Source of the DNA: Fulvivirga marina
GTDB lineage: Bacteria; Bacteroidota; Bacteroidia; Cytophagales; Cyclobacteriaceae
Direction: 5' to 3'
DNA: 64,000 bases
Assembly (NCBI RefSeq): GCF_016775155.1
Contig: NZ_JAEUGD010000053.1
Location: 124,001-188,000, forward strand
Below are positions 51,922 through 61,010 of this stretch, in pieces. A model generated the notes under the pieces. It was not told the DNA's origin. It saw only the letters and a list, made by a program, of their open reading frames with translations, and did not search any database. Every line of letters starts with the position of its first letter. Position 1 is the stretch's first letter. A program made the translations under genes and the position numbers.

Positions 51922-52074
51922 TTACCTGCTGTTCAATGAAGATTCAAACTCATGATCGATAGGAGTGTAGTTGTTTAGCCGTAATGTAATGTTAGCAAAT
52001 ATTGAATTTAACATATCTATCCATTGTGATTCTTGCAATGTTTTACTTCTCTTCTTACACCATCCGTGCAACAT
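51922..52074 (-). CDS. Possible small protein or gene remnant (50 aa)
   Basis: ATG at 52074 encodes MLHGWCKKRSKTLQ, then WIDMLNSIFANITLRLNNY and a stop at 51922. Composition is protein-like (amphipathic helix, few rare residues), but no family, ribosome-binding site or neighbour supports it. It may be the surviving end of a larger gene. Confidence 0.25.
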   Translation of the reverse strand: MLHGWCKKRSKTLQESQWIDMLNSIFANITLRLNNYTPIDHEFESSLNSR

Positions 52075-52318
52075 GCTGATAATAACAAAATAAAACTTAT
52101 TAATCTTGCTATGTGATTTGGAGTTAATTTAATGGCTCTCATGTTTTTTTGCTTTTTATTTCTTAGTACAAAAAGAATGGAGACAGTTGTTAATATGTCT
52201 TAATTATTATTTGATTATTAATAAAAATATGAGTTTAAACATCTTGTTTGGATGCGTTTAGAAGGGGGATTCGGAACTTAATTTTGCTAAATGGGCCAGT
52301 TGTGGTGGTTAATTTTAT

Positions 52319-52349
52319 TTTGTGCCGGAATTTTAAATTTTTATATTGC
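52319..52349 (+). promoter_or_regulatory. Bacteroidota-type promoter of the M43 protease gene
   Basis: TTTG (52319-52322), a 19-nt spacer, then TATATTGC (52342-52349), close to the TTTG-N19-TAnnTTTG consensus of the phylum's primary sigma factor. The start codon follows 29 bp later. Confidence 0.5.
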
Positions 52350-52377
52350 ACGAATGTTTAATTTATAACCTAAACCT

Positions 52378-53457
52378 ATGAAAAGATTCTTATTAGCTCT
52401 GGCGGCAGGGCTTGTTTTATTCACATCGTGCGAAGACGAAAGCCGCGAAATCAGTCAGAAAGACATTCAGGATCAGCAAGTAAATGTTGATATGAGTGAT
52501 TTTTACACTTACACTTTTGATGAAACAGATGGAAGGTCCGCATTGGGAGGCAAGTCCTGCCATACCATGAAAGTTTTGAATCAGAAGTTGGAAAATGACC
52601 CTGGTCTTCACCAAAGAATGTACAACATTGAAAGAAATGTACGTCAGTTTATAGCTGCTAAAAAGCCTGATGGAGCTGGCGGTGGTAATGGCGGCGGCTC
52701 TGGCGACGGCGGGTCAGACCCCGTTAATGACGGTCTGGGTACCATCAATATTCCAGTGTATGTACACGTTATTTACAACAGTTCTATCGAGAATATCAGC
52801 GATGCGCAGATCAATTCTCAAATGAATGTATTGAATGCTGATTTTAACAAAAGTAATAGCGACCAGAATCTGGTACCTGCTGAGTTTGCAGGTTTAATTG
52901 CTAATGTTGATATCAACTTTACTTTAGCTGGTGTTACCAGAAAATCTTCATCAAAAACTTCTTGGGGAACAAGAGATGATATGAAATATGCTTCAAGAGG
53001 TGGTGTTGATGCTGTAACTCCTGAAAGCGCTCTTAATATTTGGGTTTGCAATATCGGTGGTGGAATACTAGGATACGCTCAGTTCCCTGGCGGTGATCCT
53101 GCTACTGATGGTGTTGTTATCTCTCCTCAGTACTTCGGTACAACTGGTTATGTTTCAGTTCCTTTCGATAAAGGTAGAACCGCTACTCACGAAGTAGGAC
53201 ACTACTTGAACTTACGTCACATCTGGGGAGACGGAAGATGCCGTCAGGATGACTTCGTAGCAGATACTCCAAGCTCTGATGGACCTAACTACGGATGTCC
53301 TGCTTACCCTACTGTAAACTGTCAGTCTAATGACATGACAATGAACTACATGGATTATACAAATGATGCATGTATGCAAATGTTCTCAGAAGGCCAAAAG
53401 GCTCGTATGAGAGCTATTTTTGCAGCTGGTGGAGCAAGAGAAAGCTTTATACTATAA
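52378..53457 (+). CDS. Secreted M43-family (pappalysin/cytophagalysin-like) zinc metalloprotease lipoprotein
   Basis: 359 residues. Lipoprotein signal with lipobox LFTSC (C18). A pro-region with a Cys (SCHTM, about 61) could act as a cysteine switch. A Gly-rich linker lies at about 99-112, and the catalytic domain is at about 120-355 with the metzincin zinc motif HEVGHYLNLRH (271-281) and Met-turn MNYMDY (322-327). Four or more cysteines near CRQDDF, GCPAYPTVNC and ACMQMF suggest disulfides. It degrades extracellular proteins or peptides. It has a strong promoter and a strong terminator and stands alone. No type IX secretion C-terminal domain. Confidence 0.92.
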   Translation: MKRFLLALAAGLVLFTSCEDESREISQKDIQDQQVNVDMSDFYTYTFDETDGRSALGGKSCHTMKVLNQKLENDPGLHQRMYNIERNVRQFIAAKKPDGAGGGNGGGSGDGGSDPVNDGLGTINIPVYVHVIYNSSIENISDAQINSQMNVLNADFNKSNSDQNLVPAEFAGLIANVDINFTLAGVTRKSSSKTSWGTRDDMKYASRGGVDAVTPESALNIWVCNIGGGILGYAQFPGGDPATDGVVISPQYFGTTGYVSVPFDKGRTATHEVGHYLNLRHIWGDGRCRQDDFVADTPSSDGPNYGCPAYPTVNCQSNDMTMNYMDYTNDACMQMFSEGQKARMRAIFAAGGARESFIL

Positions 53458-53478
53458 GCTAACCTATAATGTATTACA

Positions 53479-53509
53479 AGCCGGTTCAGTACTCTGAACC
53501 GGCTTTTTT
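53479..53509 (+). terminator. Strong rho-independent terminator
   Basis: AGCCGGTTCAG (53479-53489) pairs perfectly with CTGAACCGGCT (53494-53504) around TACT, followed by six T. It ends the protease transcript and touches the stop codon of the convergent DUF4136 gene, for which it probably also serves. Confidence 0.9.
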
Positions 53510-54041
53510 ATTTATCCTCCGTTTTGGGAGGGAATTTTTTTAACGCTTTTTTTATACCCGATCTTATTTCTGCCTGGCTAAGGTCAGGGGTTAGAGCCAT
53601 CAGGCGCTCCGCATTGGATCTCCATATCATCCGGCCTTTACTTCTGTCAGCAATATCAATAATGAGCGATCCGCGCAAAAAGTAATAATAATTCTCGCCC
53701 TCATTGTAAGGGTCCCAAAAGGGAAGGTCTTCCTCATGCACCCAGGCAGCCATCGACGAGTCTTCTTTTAAGATAATATGAAAATCGAGCATTAAATCAG
53801 GCCTGTCATCCACCTGCTTAAACCCTTTGTTGGCCATTTCTATGGCTATGGTATTGGCTATGGTTTCTATAGCGGCACTATCAAATAAAAAGTGGGGCCC
53901 ATCGTACGATGGGCTACAGTCGTTGAGCCAACACCAGGTTTTGTACTGTTCAAAGTCAACCCGGTGGTCATAGCTTGTATGGACTTTTACCTCGGCGCAG
54001 GCCAGCATTAACAGGCAGAGGGAAGCAGTTAAGAAGCGCAT
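53508..54041 (-). CDS. DUF4136 lipoprotein
   Basis: 177 residues. Short signal ending in a lipobox (LMLAC, C15). DUF4136 pattern: VDFEQYKTWCWL near 27-38, IETIANTIAIEMANKGFKQVDDRPDLML, GSLIIDIADRSKGRMIWRSNAE and a final ALKKFPPK. Envelope lipoprotein of unknown function. Confidence 0.87.
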   Translation of the reverse strand: MRFLTASLCLLMLACAEVKVHTSYDHRVDFEQYKTWCWLNDCSPSYDGPHFLFDSAAIETIANTIAIEMANKGFKQVDDRPDLMLDFHIILKEDSSMAAWVHEEDLPFWDPYNEGENYYYFLRGSLIIDIADRSKGRMIWRSNAERLMALTPDLSQAEIRSGIKKALKKFPPKTEDK

Positions 54042-54196
54042 TTTTATTTTAAAGTTAGGACTTTCTTCTAATACCAGTGTATGATGGTATTTAATTTAGT
54101 TTGTGACGATTGTCTGCATTCAGGTCATATCATGGCACCATCAATATATTCGTGTATTTTTAGATATGATTTATTTGACTTAATCCCATAGAATTT

Positions 54197-54904
54197 ATGA
54201 AAACTGTATTTCTTTTCATGGCCCTCGTATTTTATTCTCACATATCTGAAGCTCAGCAGCTTCTGGGGCTTTGGGAGATAACCCAAGTAGAAGTGGCCGA
54301 TAAGGTAATGACGCCTGTTGCCAAATGGACTAACATTAAAGAGGATGGTACATATGAGTCTGGCAACGGATGGCTGCGAAATTCTGAAGGTACATGGTCA
54401 TACGATGAAAAATCAGCACAGTTGTCGAACACAGAAAATATTGGAGTCCGGGAAAGGTACGATCCGTTTGTGGTGAGTTTTGAGGGAGAAGTAATGGTTT
54501 GGAAGCGTAAAGAAGATGGAATGGAGGTAGTGGTAAAACTCAGAAGAATCAGTGAGCTACCCATGTCTACAGCAGATAAGTTGCATGGTTTGTGGGACCT
54601 TCAGGAGGCAACTCAGGGAGATGAGGTCATCACCTCAACACTTGATAAGGATAATAAATATTACTTTTTCTTTAGGTGGGACAGGATTTTTGAGCAAAGA
54701 ACCGAAGAGGGAAACGTGTTGACTGGTTATTGGCATATTAACGGACATAGACCTGAGATAACCTTGCTCAGTCACCAGCCTGACATACAACCAGAAAGCT
54801 GGAAGGTAGAGTTTGATCAGGGGCAGATGAAGTTGTCGGGGTTGTCTGAAAGCAATCAGGGGTTGGTTTTGGCATTTAAGAGGCTTCATGAGTTTCCTGA
54901 TTGA
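54197..54904 (+). CDS. Exported protein with two lipocalin-like halves
   Basis: 235 residues, signal peptide about 1-19. Two copies of a lipocalin-like start are seen: LLGLWEITQVEVADKVM (about 22-38) and LHGLWDLQEATQGDEVI (about 129-145). Each is followed by a K-W/F, G-x-W and E-x-T strand pattern, the second with TGYWHINGHRPEITLLS. An internal duplication of a small ligand-binding barrel is likely. No exact family recognised. Confidence 0.6.
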   Translation: MKTVFLFMALVFYSHISEAQQLLGLWEITQVEVADKVMTPVAKWTNIKEDGTYESGNGWLRNSEGTWSYDEKSAQLSNTENIGVRERYDPFVVSFEGEVMVWKRKEDGMEVVVKLRRISELPMSTADKLHGLWDLQEATQGDEVITSTLDKDNKYYFFFRWDRIFEQRTEEGNVLTGYWHINGHRPEITLLSHQPDIQPESWKVEFDQGQMKLSGLSESNQGLVLAFKRLHEFPD

Positions 54905-54970
54905 CGGGTGATTTAAAAAAAGTTGAGTTGCTTGTAATATAATCGTCAGGGCATGGTACTAACGGGGTAA

Positions 54971-55480
54971 ATGACACAACAACAGCAAAATAATATTTTT
55001 GAAGATTGGTTAGCCCGCTACAAAGGGATGTTCTTCAAAGTAGTTCGTGTGTATGCTTTTACACCTGCGGATCAAGATGATCTTTTTCAGGAAATTGCCG
55101 TGCAAATTTGGCGATCAGTTCCCAGCTTCAGGGAAGAGTCCAGTGCCGGTACGTGGATCTATCGCATAGCGCTTAACACAGCAATGAAATGGATAAGGAA
55201 AGAGCAGAAGCACAGAGAGGGACAGCCATATGAGCACCTGGAGCACCTTTTGACTACTAATGAAAGTCTCGTTGACGATAGACTGGAGTGGTTATATGAG
55301 GAGATTGCCCATATGAATGAAGCTGACCGGGCCATAACACTGCTGTTGCTGGATGGGTTCAGCTATAAGGAAATGTCCGATATCCTGGGTATTTCGGAAA
55401 ACCATATAGGTGTTAAGATCCATCGGATTAAAAAACATCTTATTACTAAATCAAAAAATTATGATCATCATGGAGTTTGA
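54971..55480 (+). CDS. RNA polymerase ECF-type sigma factor
   Basis: 169 residues. Region 2 at about 10-85 (YAFTPADQDDLFQEIAVQIWRSV, GTWIYRIALNTAMKWIRKE) and region 4 at about 115-165 (LLLLDGFSYKEMSDILGISENHIGVKIHRIKKHL). The downstream membrane-protein gene starts at 55470, inside its last codons, as is usual for a sigma factor and a dedicated membrane regulator. Confidence 0.92.
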   Translation: MTQQQQNNIFEDWLARYKGMFFKVVRVYAFTPADQDDLFQEIAVQIWRSVPSFREESSAGTWIYRIALNTAMKWIRKEQKHREGQPYEHLEHLLTTNESLVDDRLEWLYEEIAHMNEADRAITLLLLDGFSYKEMSDILGISENHIGVKIHRIKKHLITKSKNYDHHGV

Positions 55481-56042
55481 AGAAATGAAACGTATATGGG
55501 ATACTCAAAATAATGAGCATGTTTATGCTATCAATGAAACTGCACTGCACAAAAAGATTATTGGCAGAAAGAAATACACCAGTGTCTCTGCAGGGCGAGC
55601 AGAATTGATCGTTATCTTTTCAAATATTCTGGCCATCGGAATAATGACCGTATCTGGTATTATGAAAGGGGAGGTCAGTGTGTTCACCTACGCATTGGGT
55701 GCGGTACTGCTGTTCATAGCTATCTTTATGACTATGAGTAGAATACGCAGAATGAGGTCGCAAGACAAGTTTGAAGCATCTATGCTGGGAGACCTCGAGC
55801 ATGCCATAGCCAATGCCCGGTATCAGGTGTGGTTTTCACGAATAGCCCGGTTAGGTCTGCTCCCTATCGCTGTTATTACTTTAGTGGCTGTTTGGGATGG
55901 GGATACTTCCTGGTGGAAATGGCTTCTCATATTGGCTTTCTTTGCGGTTATGTATTTCTTATCCGGAAAAGAACGTAATTGTACCGTTCGGCAAATGAAG
56001 AAACTGGAAGCCCTTAGAGATAATCTGCAAAAGGAGAACTGA
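55470..56042 (+). CDS. Membrane protein, probable regulator of the overlapping ECF sigma factor
   Basis: 190 residues from ATG 55470 (MEFEEMKRIWDTQNN), chosen because it overlaps the sigma gene stop by 11 bp. A cytosolic N-terminus (about 1-40) contains the MKRIW-x-x-Q signature seen in many sigma-linked proteins of Bacteroidota; it is followed by two helices, a cytosolic loop (RIRRMRSQDKFEASMLGDLE), two more helices and a basic tail. No zinc-finger anti-sigma motif. Role inferred from the overlap. Confidence 0.7.
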   Translation: MEFEEMKRIWDTQNNEHVYAINETALHKKIIGRKKYTSVSAGRAELIVIFSNILAIGIMTVSGIMKGEVSVFTYALGAVLLFIAIFMTMSRIRRMRSQDKFEASMLGDLEHAIANARYQVWFSRIARLGLLPIAVITLVAVWDGDTSWWKWLLILAFFAVMYFLSGKERNCTVRQMKKLEALRDNLQKEN

Positions 56043-56055
56043 TTGTAGTCTTGAA

Positions 56056-56087
56056 AACCTCCGTTAATTAACCTTCGGGGGTTTTTT
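56056..56087 (+). terminator. Rho-independent terminator of the ECF sigma operon
   Basis: AACCTCCG (56056-56063) pairs with CGGGGGTT (56076-56083, one G-T pair) across a 12-nt loop and runs into a T-tract. It lies 14 bp after the operon's last stop. Confidence 0.75.
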
Positions 56088-56105
56088 ATTATCTTTGATA
56101 TATTT

Positions 56106-56495
56106 ATGGTGCAATTACACACTTACATACTGTCAAAAGTAAACTGGTTGCTGTCATTAACCTTGATGGTTACTGCGCTCACCGGAGTTGTGAGTCTTAC
56201 GGAGCGTTATGATGCACCACAACCTAAAGCCACCTCAGGCTGGGTGGCTGCCAATCATGACCAGTACAGTGCGGGTGTTTCCATATTTAAAGCCAGTCAG
56301 CTTTACACTACTGTTTGCTCTGCACCTGTTTTAATAAGCTGTTTTAAAAGCTTCCTGGCTACATACAACCGGGAAATTCTTACAAAAAAGCACTTATATA
56401 GTATACCCCCAGCCTTCTTAAAGTTGGCGTATATATTGCCTTTTAAAGCTATTCCTCAAAGCTCCGACGAGGAAGCCCCTTCACTTCGCGGATAA
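56106..56495 (+). CDS. Hypothetical membrane-associated protein (129 aa)
   Basis: One clear hydrophobic segment (about 12-30, VNWLLSLTLMVTALTGVVSL) and a second possible one near 66-82 (VCSAPVLISCF). The C-terminus (from KHLYSIPPAFLKLAYILPF) is mixed. Starts 19 bp after the sigma-operon terminator. No family recognised; the frame could be real or fortuitous. Confidence 0.4.
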   Translation: MVQLHTYILSKVNWLLSLTLMVTALTGVVSLTERYDAPQPKATSGWVAANHDQYSAGVSIFKASQLYTTVCSAPVLISCFKSFLATYNREILTKKHLYSIPPAFLKLAYILPFKAIPQSSDEEAPSLRG

Positions 56496-56698
56496 TATCC
56501 GCCCATTCTCCTTTTTAAAATTTACTTTATACGCGAACGGATGCTGCTGGAAATTTCCACTTCCCAGCTGAGCCTTTCGCAGAGGACTCTGTGTTGTACA
56601 AGGCACCCGGTTCATAGCTGTATAGAGTAAGCCCTTTTAAAACGGAGACTACAATTCCTTTTTACGAATTGCCGTTACTGCGGCTTAATTATCATATC

Positions 56699-56893
56699 AT
56701 GAAAAAGATCAAGCGAACTTTGAGGCTTATAGCCTTTATACTCTTTGTATTGCTGGCTGCTTTTGGTGCTGGCATAGGCGGTGCCATATTTCCCACTTAC
56801 CAAAGAAGGGAAGAGCAGCCTGACATCAACATAGAAATGGTTGATAAAAAGAAAAATGAAAATGCTGAGGAGGATTCATTGTACAAGCTTTAG
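56699..56893 (+). CDS. Small membrane-anchored protein (64 aa)
   Basis: ATG 56699 encodes MKKIKRTLRLIAFILFVLLA, then a glycine-rich helix end (GAGIGGAIFP) and a charged tail finishing AEEDSLYKL. It has a basic start, one helix (about 9-32) and an exposed C-terminus. Its tail resembles short open tails before (AEDSVLYK, near 56579) and after it (AEDSAL, near 56910); see findings. No family recognised. Confidence 0.6.
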   Translation: MKKIKRTLRLIAFILFVLLAAFGAGIGGAIFPTYQRREEQPDINIEMVDKKKNENAEEDSLYKL

Positions 56894-57069
56894 CCAGGCT
56901 TACTTTCTCGCAGAGGACTCGGCGTTATGAATAGTAGGTACCTATGGCGCTTAGTGAGAGGTGTAAGTAAAATCGTCCATCTGATAGCCAAAATAATCCA
57001 TGTTACAGGGGTGGAGATAGCTGCACATTTGCATAGTAAATTTTTAATAACAACTAAAAGAATAAAACA

Positions 57070-57627
57070 ATGCAAAGAATTCCAGCACTTAACCCGGAAA
57101 CAACAACAGGAAAAACAAAAGAATTATTTAATGCAGTACAAGGTAAGTTGGGAGCAGTCCCCAACCTGATGCGTACTCTAGGCAACTCGGCCGCTGTACT
57201 CAATGGCTACCTGTCATTCAGTGGGGCTTTGGGAGAAAGCTCGATTGGAGCTAAACTTGGCGAGCAGATAGCCCTTACCGTTGCCAATGCCAATGGATGT
57301 GAGTATTGTAATGCTGCACACAGCTACATTGGAGAGAAGCTTGTAAAGCTTGATGCAGAGACCATAGCTGCTGCTCGTGAAGGAAGGGCCACAGATGCAA
57401 AGTCTGAAGCAGCCCTGACATTTGCCCGTACTATTTTGGAGAAGAAAGGCAATGTAAGCGATGAGGATATAGATGAGCTTAAAGATGCAGGTTATAACGA
57501 TGCTGCAATAGCAGAAATCATTGCACACACGGCATTGAACATCTTCACCAACTATTTCAATAACGCAACCAAAGTAGTGGTAGACTTCCCTGAAGCTGAA
57601 TTGGTTGAAACTGCCGCAGTGGTTTAA
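57070..57627 (+). CDS. Carboxymuconolactone decarboxylase / AhpD-like peroxidase
   Basis: 185 residues. AhpD-type active site CEYCNAAH with C77-x-x-C80 and H84. The fold-typical KLGEQIALTVANANG precedes it and NIFTNYFNNATKVVVDFP follows. Reduces alkyl hydroperoxides or relays electrons to peroxiredoxin. It is followed by a hairpin and, 182 bp on, an AraC regulator in the same direction that may control it. Confidence 0.92.
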   Translation: MQRIPALNPETTTGKTKELFNAVQGKLGAVPNLMRTLGNSAAVLNGYLSFSGALGESSIGAKLGEQIALTVANANGCEYCNAAHSYIGEKLVKLDAETIAAAREGRATDAKSEAALTFARTILEKKGNVSDEDIDELKDAGYNDAAIAEIIAHTALNIFTNYFNNATKVVVDFPEAELVETAAVV

Positions 57628-57653
57628 ATCTCTTGTCGCAGGTTGAGCATGAG

Positions 57654-57696
57654 AAAACATCTCCGGAGATCATACTGCTGGTCTTCGGGGTGTTTT
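57654..57696 (+). terminator. Probable terminator after the AhpD-like gene
   Basis: AAAACATCTCCGGAGA (57654-57669) can pair imperfectly with TCTTCGGGGTGTTTT (57682-57696) and ends in a T-tract. It contains the perfect 12-bp palindrome ATCTCCGGAGAT. Confidence 0.5.
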
Positions 57697-57809
57697 TATG
57701 TTCCTCCGAAAGATGTCGGTAAAATGACTTTTTAGTAAAAACAGTTTATCATTGAAGACCATTACGGCCGGAAGTACCGTATAATAGCCTATTGATTTAA
57801 ATACATTTT

Positions 57810-58694
57810 ATGGCTGCAAAATCTGCCTATACCTTAGTTAACCCGCAAAACGGAGACCTGGCATTCAAGATATTTACTTTTGAAGATGCCAGCCACTTTG
57901 ACCACGTTCAAAGACTGAATTATCTGTCCATGCTATTGATCACTGAAGGCGAAGCCACCTTGAAAGCTGATTTCACCGATTATCGCGTGGAGAAAGATAA
58001 CCTGCTTTGCTTCTCACCTTATCAGCCATTTATGCTGACTGAAGCCGAAGGGGTCAAGGGAGTTGCCATCAATTTTCACCCTGATTTCTTTTGTATCCAT
58101 AAACACCATAAAGAAATATCGTGTAGTGGTGTCCTTTTTGGTAATATCTATGAGCCGCCGTATGTGAGCCTGCAATCTGGTGAGCGACAAAGCTTGCTTA
58201 GCCTGGTGGACCAGATGAAGGTAGAAATGAAGAATCCTGAGCTGGCTCAATATGACTTGCTGATCTCTTACCTGAAGATATTCCTGATCAATGCCTCTCG
58301 TATTAAAGTGGCCCAGCAACCCGAGGAAAAGCGCAGCCTCGAAGAAGGTACTGCACCATACATTATTCAAAGCCTTAAAGATGCTATTGAGGAGCATTTC
58401 AGAACCAGACACTCTGCCGGCGACTATGCCGAGTTGCTCAATATCTCAGGTAACGCCCTCGCAAAAGTGGTTAAATCGTACTTCAACAAAACACTCACCG
58501 GCCTGATAGCCGAAAGGATTATTATTGAAGCTAAAAGGGAGCTTTACCTCACCTCAAAGGCCATCAAGCAAATAGCCTATGAGCTGGGTTTTAATGATGA
58601 GTATTACTTCAGCCGCTTCTTTAAAAATAACGCCAACGTCTCTCCCCAGATATATCGTGATACCGTAGGCTTTGCCAAGGAAGAAGAATACTAA
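57810..58694 (+). CDS. AraC-family transcriptional regulator
   Basis: 294 residues. N-terminal cupin-like sensing domain (about 15-150) and C-terminal double helix-turn-helix (about 190-285): HSAGDYAELLNISGNALAKVVK, LTSKAIKQIAYELGFNDEYYFSRFFK. It probably answers a small-molecule or oxidative signal. The AhpD-like gene directly upstream is a plausible target. Confidence 0.92.
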   Translation: MAAKSAYTLVNPQNGDLAFKIFTFEDASHFDHVQRLNYLSMLLITEGEATLKADFTDYRVEKDNLLCFSPYQPFMLTEAEGVKGVAINFHPDFFCIHKHHKEISCSGVLFGNIYEPPYVSLQSGERQSLLSLVDQMKVEMKNPELAQYDLLISYLKIFLINASRIKVAQQPEEKRSLEEGTAPYIIQSLKDAIEEHFRTRHSAGDYAELLNISGNALAKVVKSYFNKTLTGLIAERIIIEAKRELYLTSKAIKQIAYELGFNDEYYFSRFFKNNANVSPQIYRDTVGFAKEEEY

Positions 58695-58720
58695 CAGGAG
58701 TGAATGGGCAATGCCGGGTT

Positions 58721-59620
58721 TTATTTACGTACACCGAAAAGCGTCCCTTTTCTAAATGAATCAGACAAGGCCGCAGGGATTTCCGCTTCAGCCTGTATTA
58801 CCTTGGCCTTGGCTTCCTGCACCCGGGCTGTCATTTCCTGCTCCTGAGCCACGGCCATAGCACGCTTTTCTTCAGCTTTGGCTTTAGCAATATTGAGGTC
58901 AGCCGCAGCCCTGTCAATTTGCAGCGCAGCACCAATATTCTCACCGATGTCAATATCGGCAATATCTATAGAAAGGATCTCAAAAGCAGTACCACTGTCC
59001 AGGCCATTGGCCAATACAGATTTAGAAATGCTTTCCGGGTTTTCCAGTACTTCCAGGTAGTTTTTTGCAGTACCAATGCATGAAATTATACCCTGACCTA
59101 CCCGGGCTTTAATAGTTTCTTCACCGGCACCACCTACCAGTCGTTGCAGGTTGGTGCGTACCGTAACCCTGGCAATGGCAATCATCTGAATACCATCAAT
59201 AGAAACACCCGTGATGGCGGGTACTATCACTACATAAGGTGTAACCGATACCTGAACAGCGTGTAATACATCGCGTCCGGCGAGGTCAATGGCAGTAGCC
59301 TGTTTAAAAGTGAGGTTTAAGTTTGCCTTGTCAGCTACAATTAGAGCCTTTATAACCGAAGGTAAATTGCCATGAGCCAAATAATGTGTTTCCAGTTGAC
59401 TGGTAGTGATATTTTGTAAGCCTGCCTTGTTGGCAATAATCATTGAATTAACAATAAGCTTAGGCGGAACCTTCCTGAACCGCATAAAAACGAGATCAAC
59501 CAGATTGATCCGAACTCCTGAGAAAAGGGCCGTGATCCATAAGTTGATTGGGAAAATGAAAAAGAAGAGCCACAGGCCAAATACAATGGCGGCGACTAAG
59601 AGAATGGTGGAAACTGCCAT
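58721..59620 (-). CDS. floA: Flotillin-like protein FloA (UPF0365)
   Basis: 299 residues. N-terminal membrane hairpin (about 3-37) followed by a SPFH-like domain: [68 protein letters not shown] (in pieces), [19 protein letters not shown], and a coiled-coil Ala/Glu-rich end. It organises functional membrane microdomains. Slightly shorter than the usual about 330 residues, at the C-terminus. Single gene here, without its common NfeD partner. Confidence 0.93.
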   Translation of the reverse strand: MAVSTILLVAAIVFGLWLFFFIFPINLWITALFSGVRINLVDLVFMRFRKVPPKLIVNSMIIANKAGLQNITTSQLETHYLAHGNLPSVIKALIVADKANLNLTFKQATAIDLAGRDVLHAVQVSVTPYVVIVPAITGVSIDGIQMIAIARVTVRTNLQRLVGGAGEETIKARVGQGIISCIGTAKNYLEVLENPESISKSVLANGLDSGTAFEILSIDIADIDIGENIGAALQIDRAAADLNIAKAKAEEKRAMAVAQEQEMTARVQEAKAKVIQAEAEIPAALSDSFRKGTLFGVRK

Positions 59621-59785
59621 TGCGAAATCTTTGATTTAGAATATCTACGAATGTAAAGGAAGTTTTCCGGCTTTTTTAAAGTTTTGTGGTTTATTATATA
59701 CCCATGACGGACTCTCTTATGCTGGCAAAATACAGTAGAGGATCAGGCCTGCCAATGCTTTTGTTCATCAGCAGGTCCGCCCTGT

Positions 59786-60910
59786 TTAATGCCATCCGCT
59801 GATGTCCAGTACATTGATGTGGTCAAGAAAATCTCCGCCCAGGTATAAGCTATCACCCCGTTCGTAGACTGATGAAATTTCCCCAATTACTTCCCCGAAA
59901 GGATCATGGTGGCTTTTGAGGATGGTTCCGTTTTCATCTACCTGGAGTAAAAGACCAAAAGGCAGCGGTTGCGGCTTTAAAGCCTCGGGTAAGCCCAATA
60001 CAATCTTTTTAATAAAAGGGTGGGGATGGATGTTGTCCACATCATCGATCCTGCTTGAAGAAAAGGCTAACCAGAAAGTACCATTCTCCCTACGCACAAT
60101 GTTATTGGCAAACCCGGGAAGGTTACTGGCAATAATCTCCCGTTTCCCTTTCTTACTTCCCTTCAGCCATACTTTGGTCAGGCGGTAAGCGCCCATCTCT
60201 ACGGCAATAATTGCGCTTTCATCCTGGGTAAGCGAAATGCCATTGATGCCGAGAAAGCCTTTGGATATAGTTTCAACCGTCTTTGTTTCAGGGTCATAAC
60301 AATAAATGCCACCAACCGGGCGTGCTTCAGCCATAATTTTGACCATAGCCGGTATGGAGAAAGTGTATTCGTGAGAGGTTACGGAAAAGTAGATCTTGCC
60401 GTTTTTACTGATGTCAATATCATTAGGAATTTTGAAAGGATTATTTTCTACATCATGAGAGGCAAGCAACGCTGTATTTCCCAAAGAGTCTACCGACATG
60501 ATGCCTTTGCCTATAGCCGCAACGATGAGCTGGCCATCGGGTGCGAAGTGAATGGCCCCGACCCATGCAGGTAGCTTGGCAAACAGCTCCACCTGCCCGG
60601 TTTTTACATTGGTTTTTAAGATGGCTCCATCCTTATGAAATTCGCCCTTGCCAGATCGTGCACCACTGTATAAATACCCTGCTTTCCAGGCAAAGTCTTC
60701 AGGGCCGAAATATCCGCCAAGCGGAATGGTGGAGGCCGCCATTAAACTGGAATCCCTCATTAGCTTACCTGTAAATGTCGGTTTGGGAGGAGGGTTAAAT
60801 GACAACGGAGCCGAGTGGCTGTTAAACAACGCACTGGCTATCAAAATAGCTAATACACCCGTTATTATAGCTGTTATTTTTAGTGTGATGATCAAATACT
60901 TGTTTCTCAT
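59786..60910 (-). CDS. SMP-30/strictosidine-synthase-like beta-propeller protein
   Basis: 374 residues from ATG 60910 (MRNKYLIITLK), chosen because it begins a signal-anchor helix (about 6-30). The six-bladed-propeller pattern is visible: PLGGYFGPEDFAWKAGYLYSG, IHFAPDGQLIVAA, IPNDIDISKNGKIYFSVTSHEY, the strictosidine-synthase-type GINGISLTQDESAIIAVE, and FANNIVRRENGTFWLAF. Likely a periplasmic lactonase or esterase; substrate unknown. Confidence 0.82.
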   Translation of the reverse strand: MRNKYLIITLKITAIITGVLAILIASALFNSHSAPLSFNPPPKPTFTGKLMRDSSLMAASTIPLGGYFGPEDFAWKAGYLYSGARSGKGEFHKDGAILKTNVKTGQVELFAKLPAWVGAIHFAPDGQLIVAAIGKGIMSVDSLGNTALLASHDVENNPFKIPNDIDISKNGKIYFSVTSHEYTFSIPAMVKIMAEARPVGGIYCYDPETKTVETISKGFLGINGISLTQDESAIIAVEMGAYRLTKVWLKGSKKGKREIIASNLPGFANNIVRRENGTFWLAFSSSRIDDVDNIHPHPFIKKIVLGLPEALKPQPLPFGLLLQVDENGTILKSHHDPFGEVIGEISSVYERGDSLYLGGDFLDHINVLDISGWH

Positions 60911-61010
60911 TGCAGTCTGCTCGTTTATTGAAAAATGATTCAGCCACAAATGTGAGGAACACGTATAGGGTAAAAATTACCAAATGATAGGAAAACAAAA
61001 GATGTTTTGT

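Larger units (their letters stand above)
51833..52377. other. 545-bp intergenic region upstream of the M43 protease
   Basis: AT-rich, with a possible 50-codon minus-strand gene at 51922-52074 and a good promoter at 52319-52349. Nothing else recognised. Confidence 0.4.
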
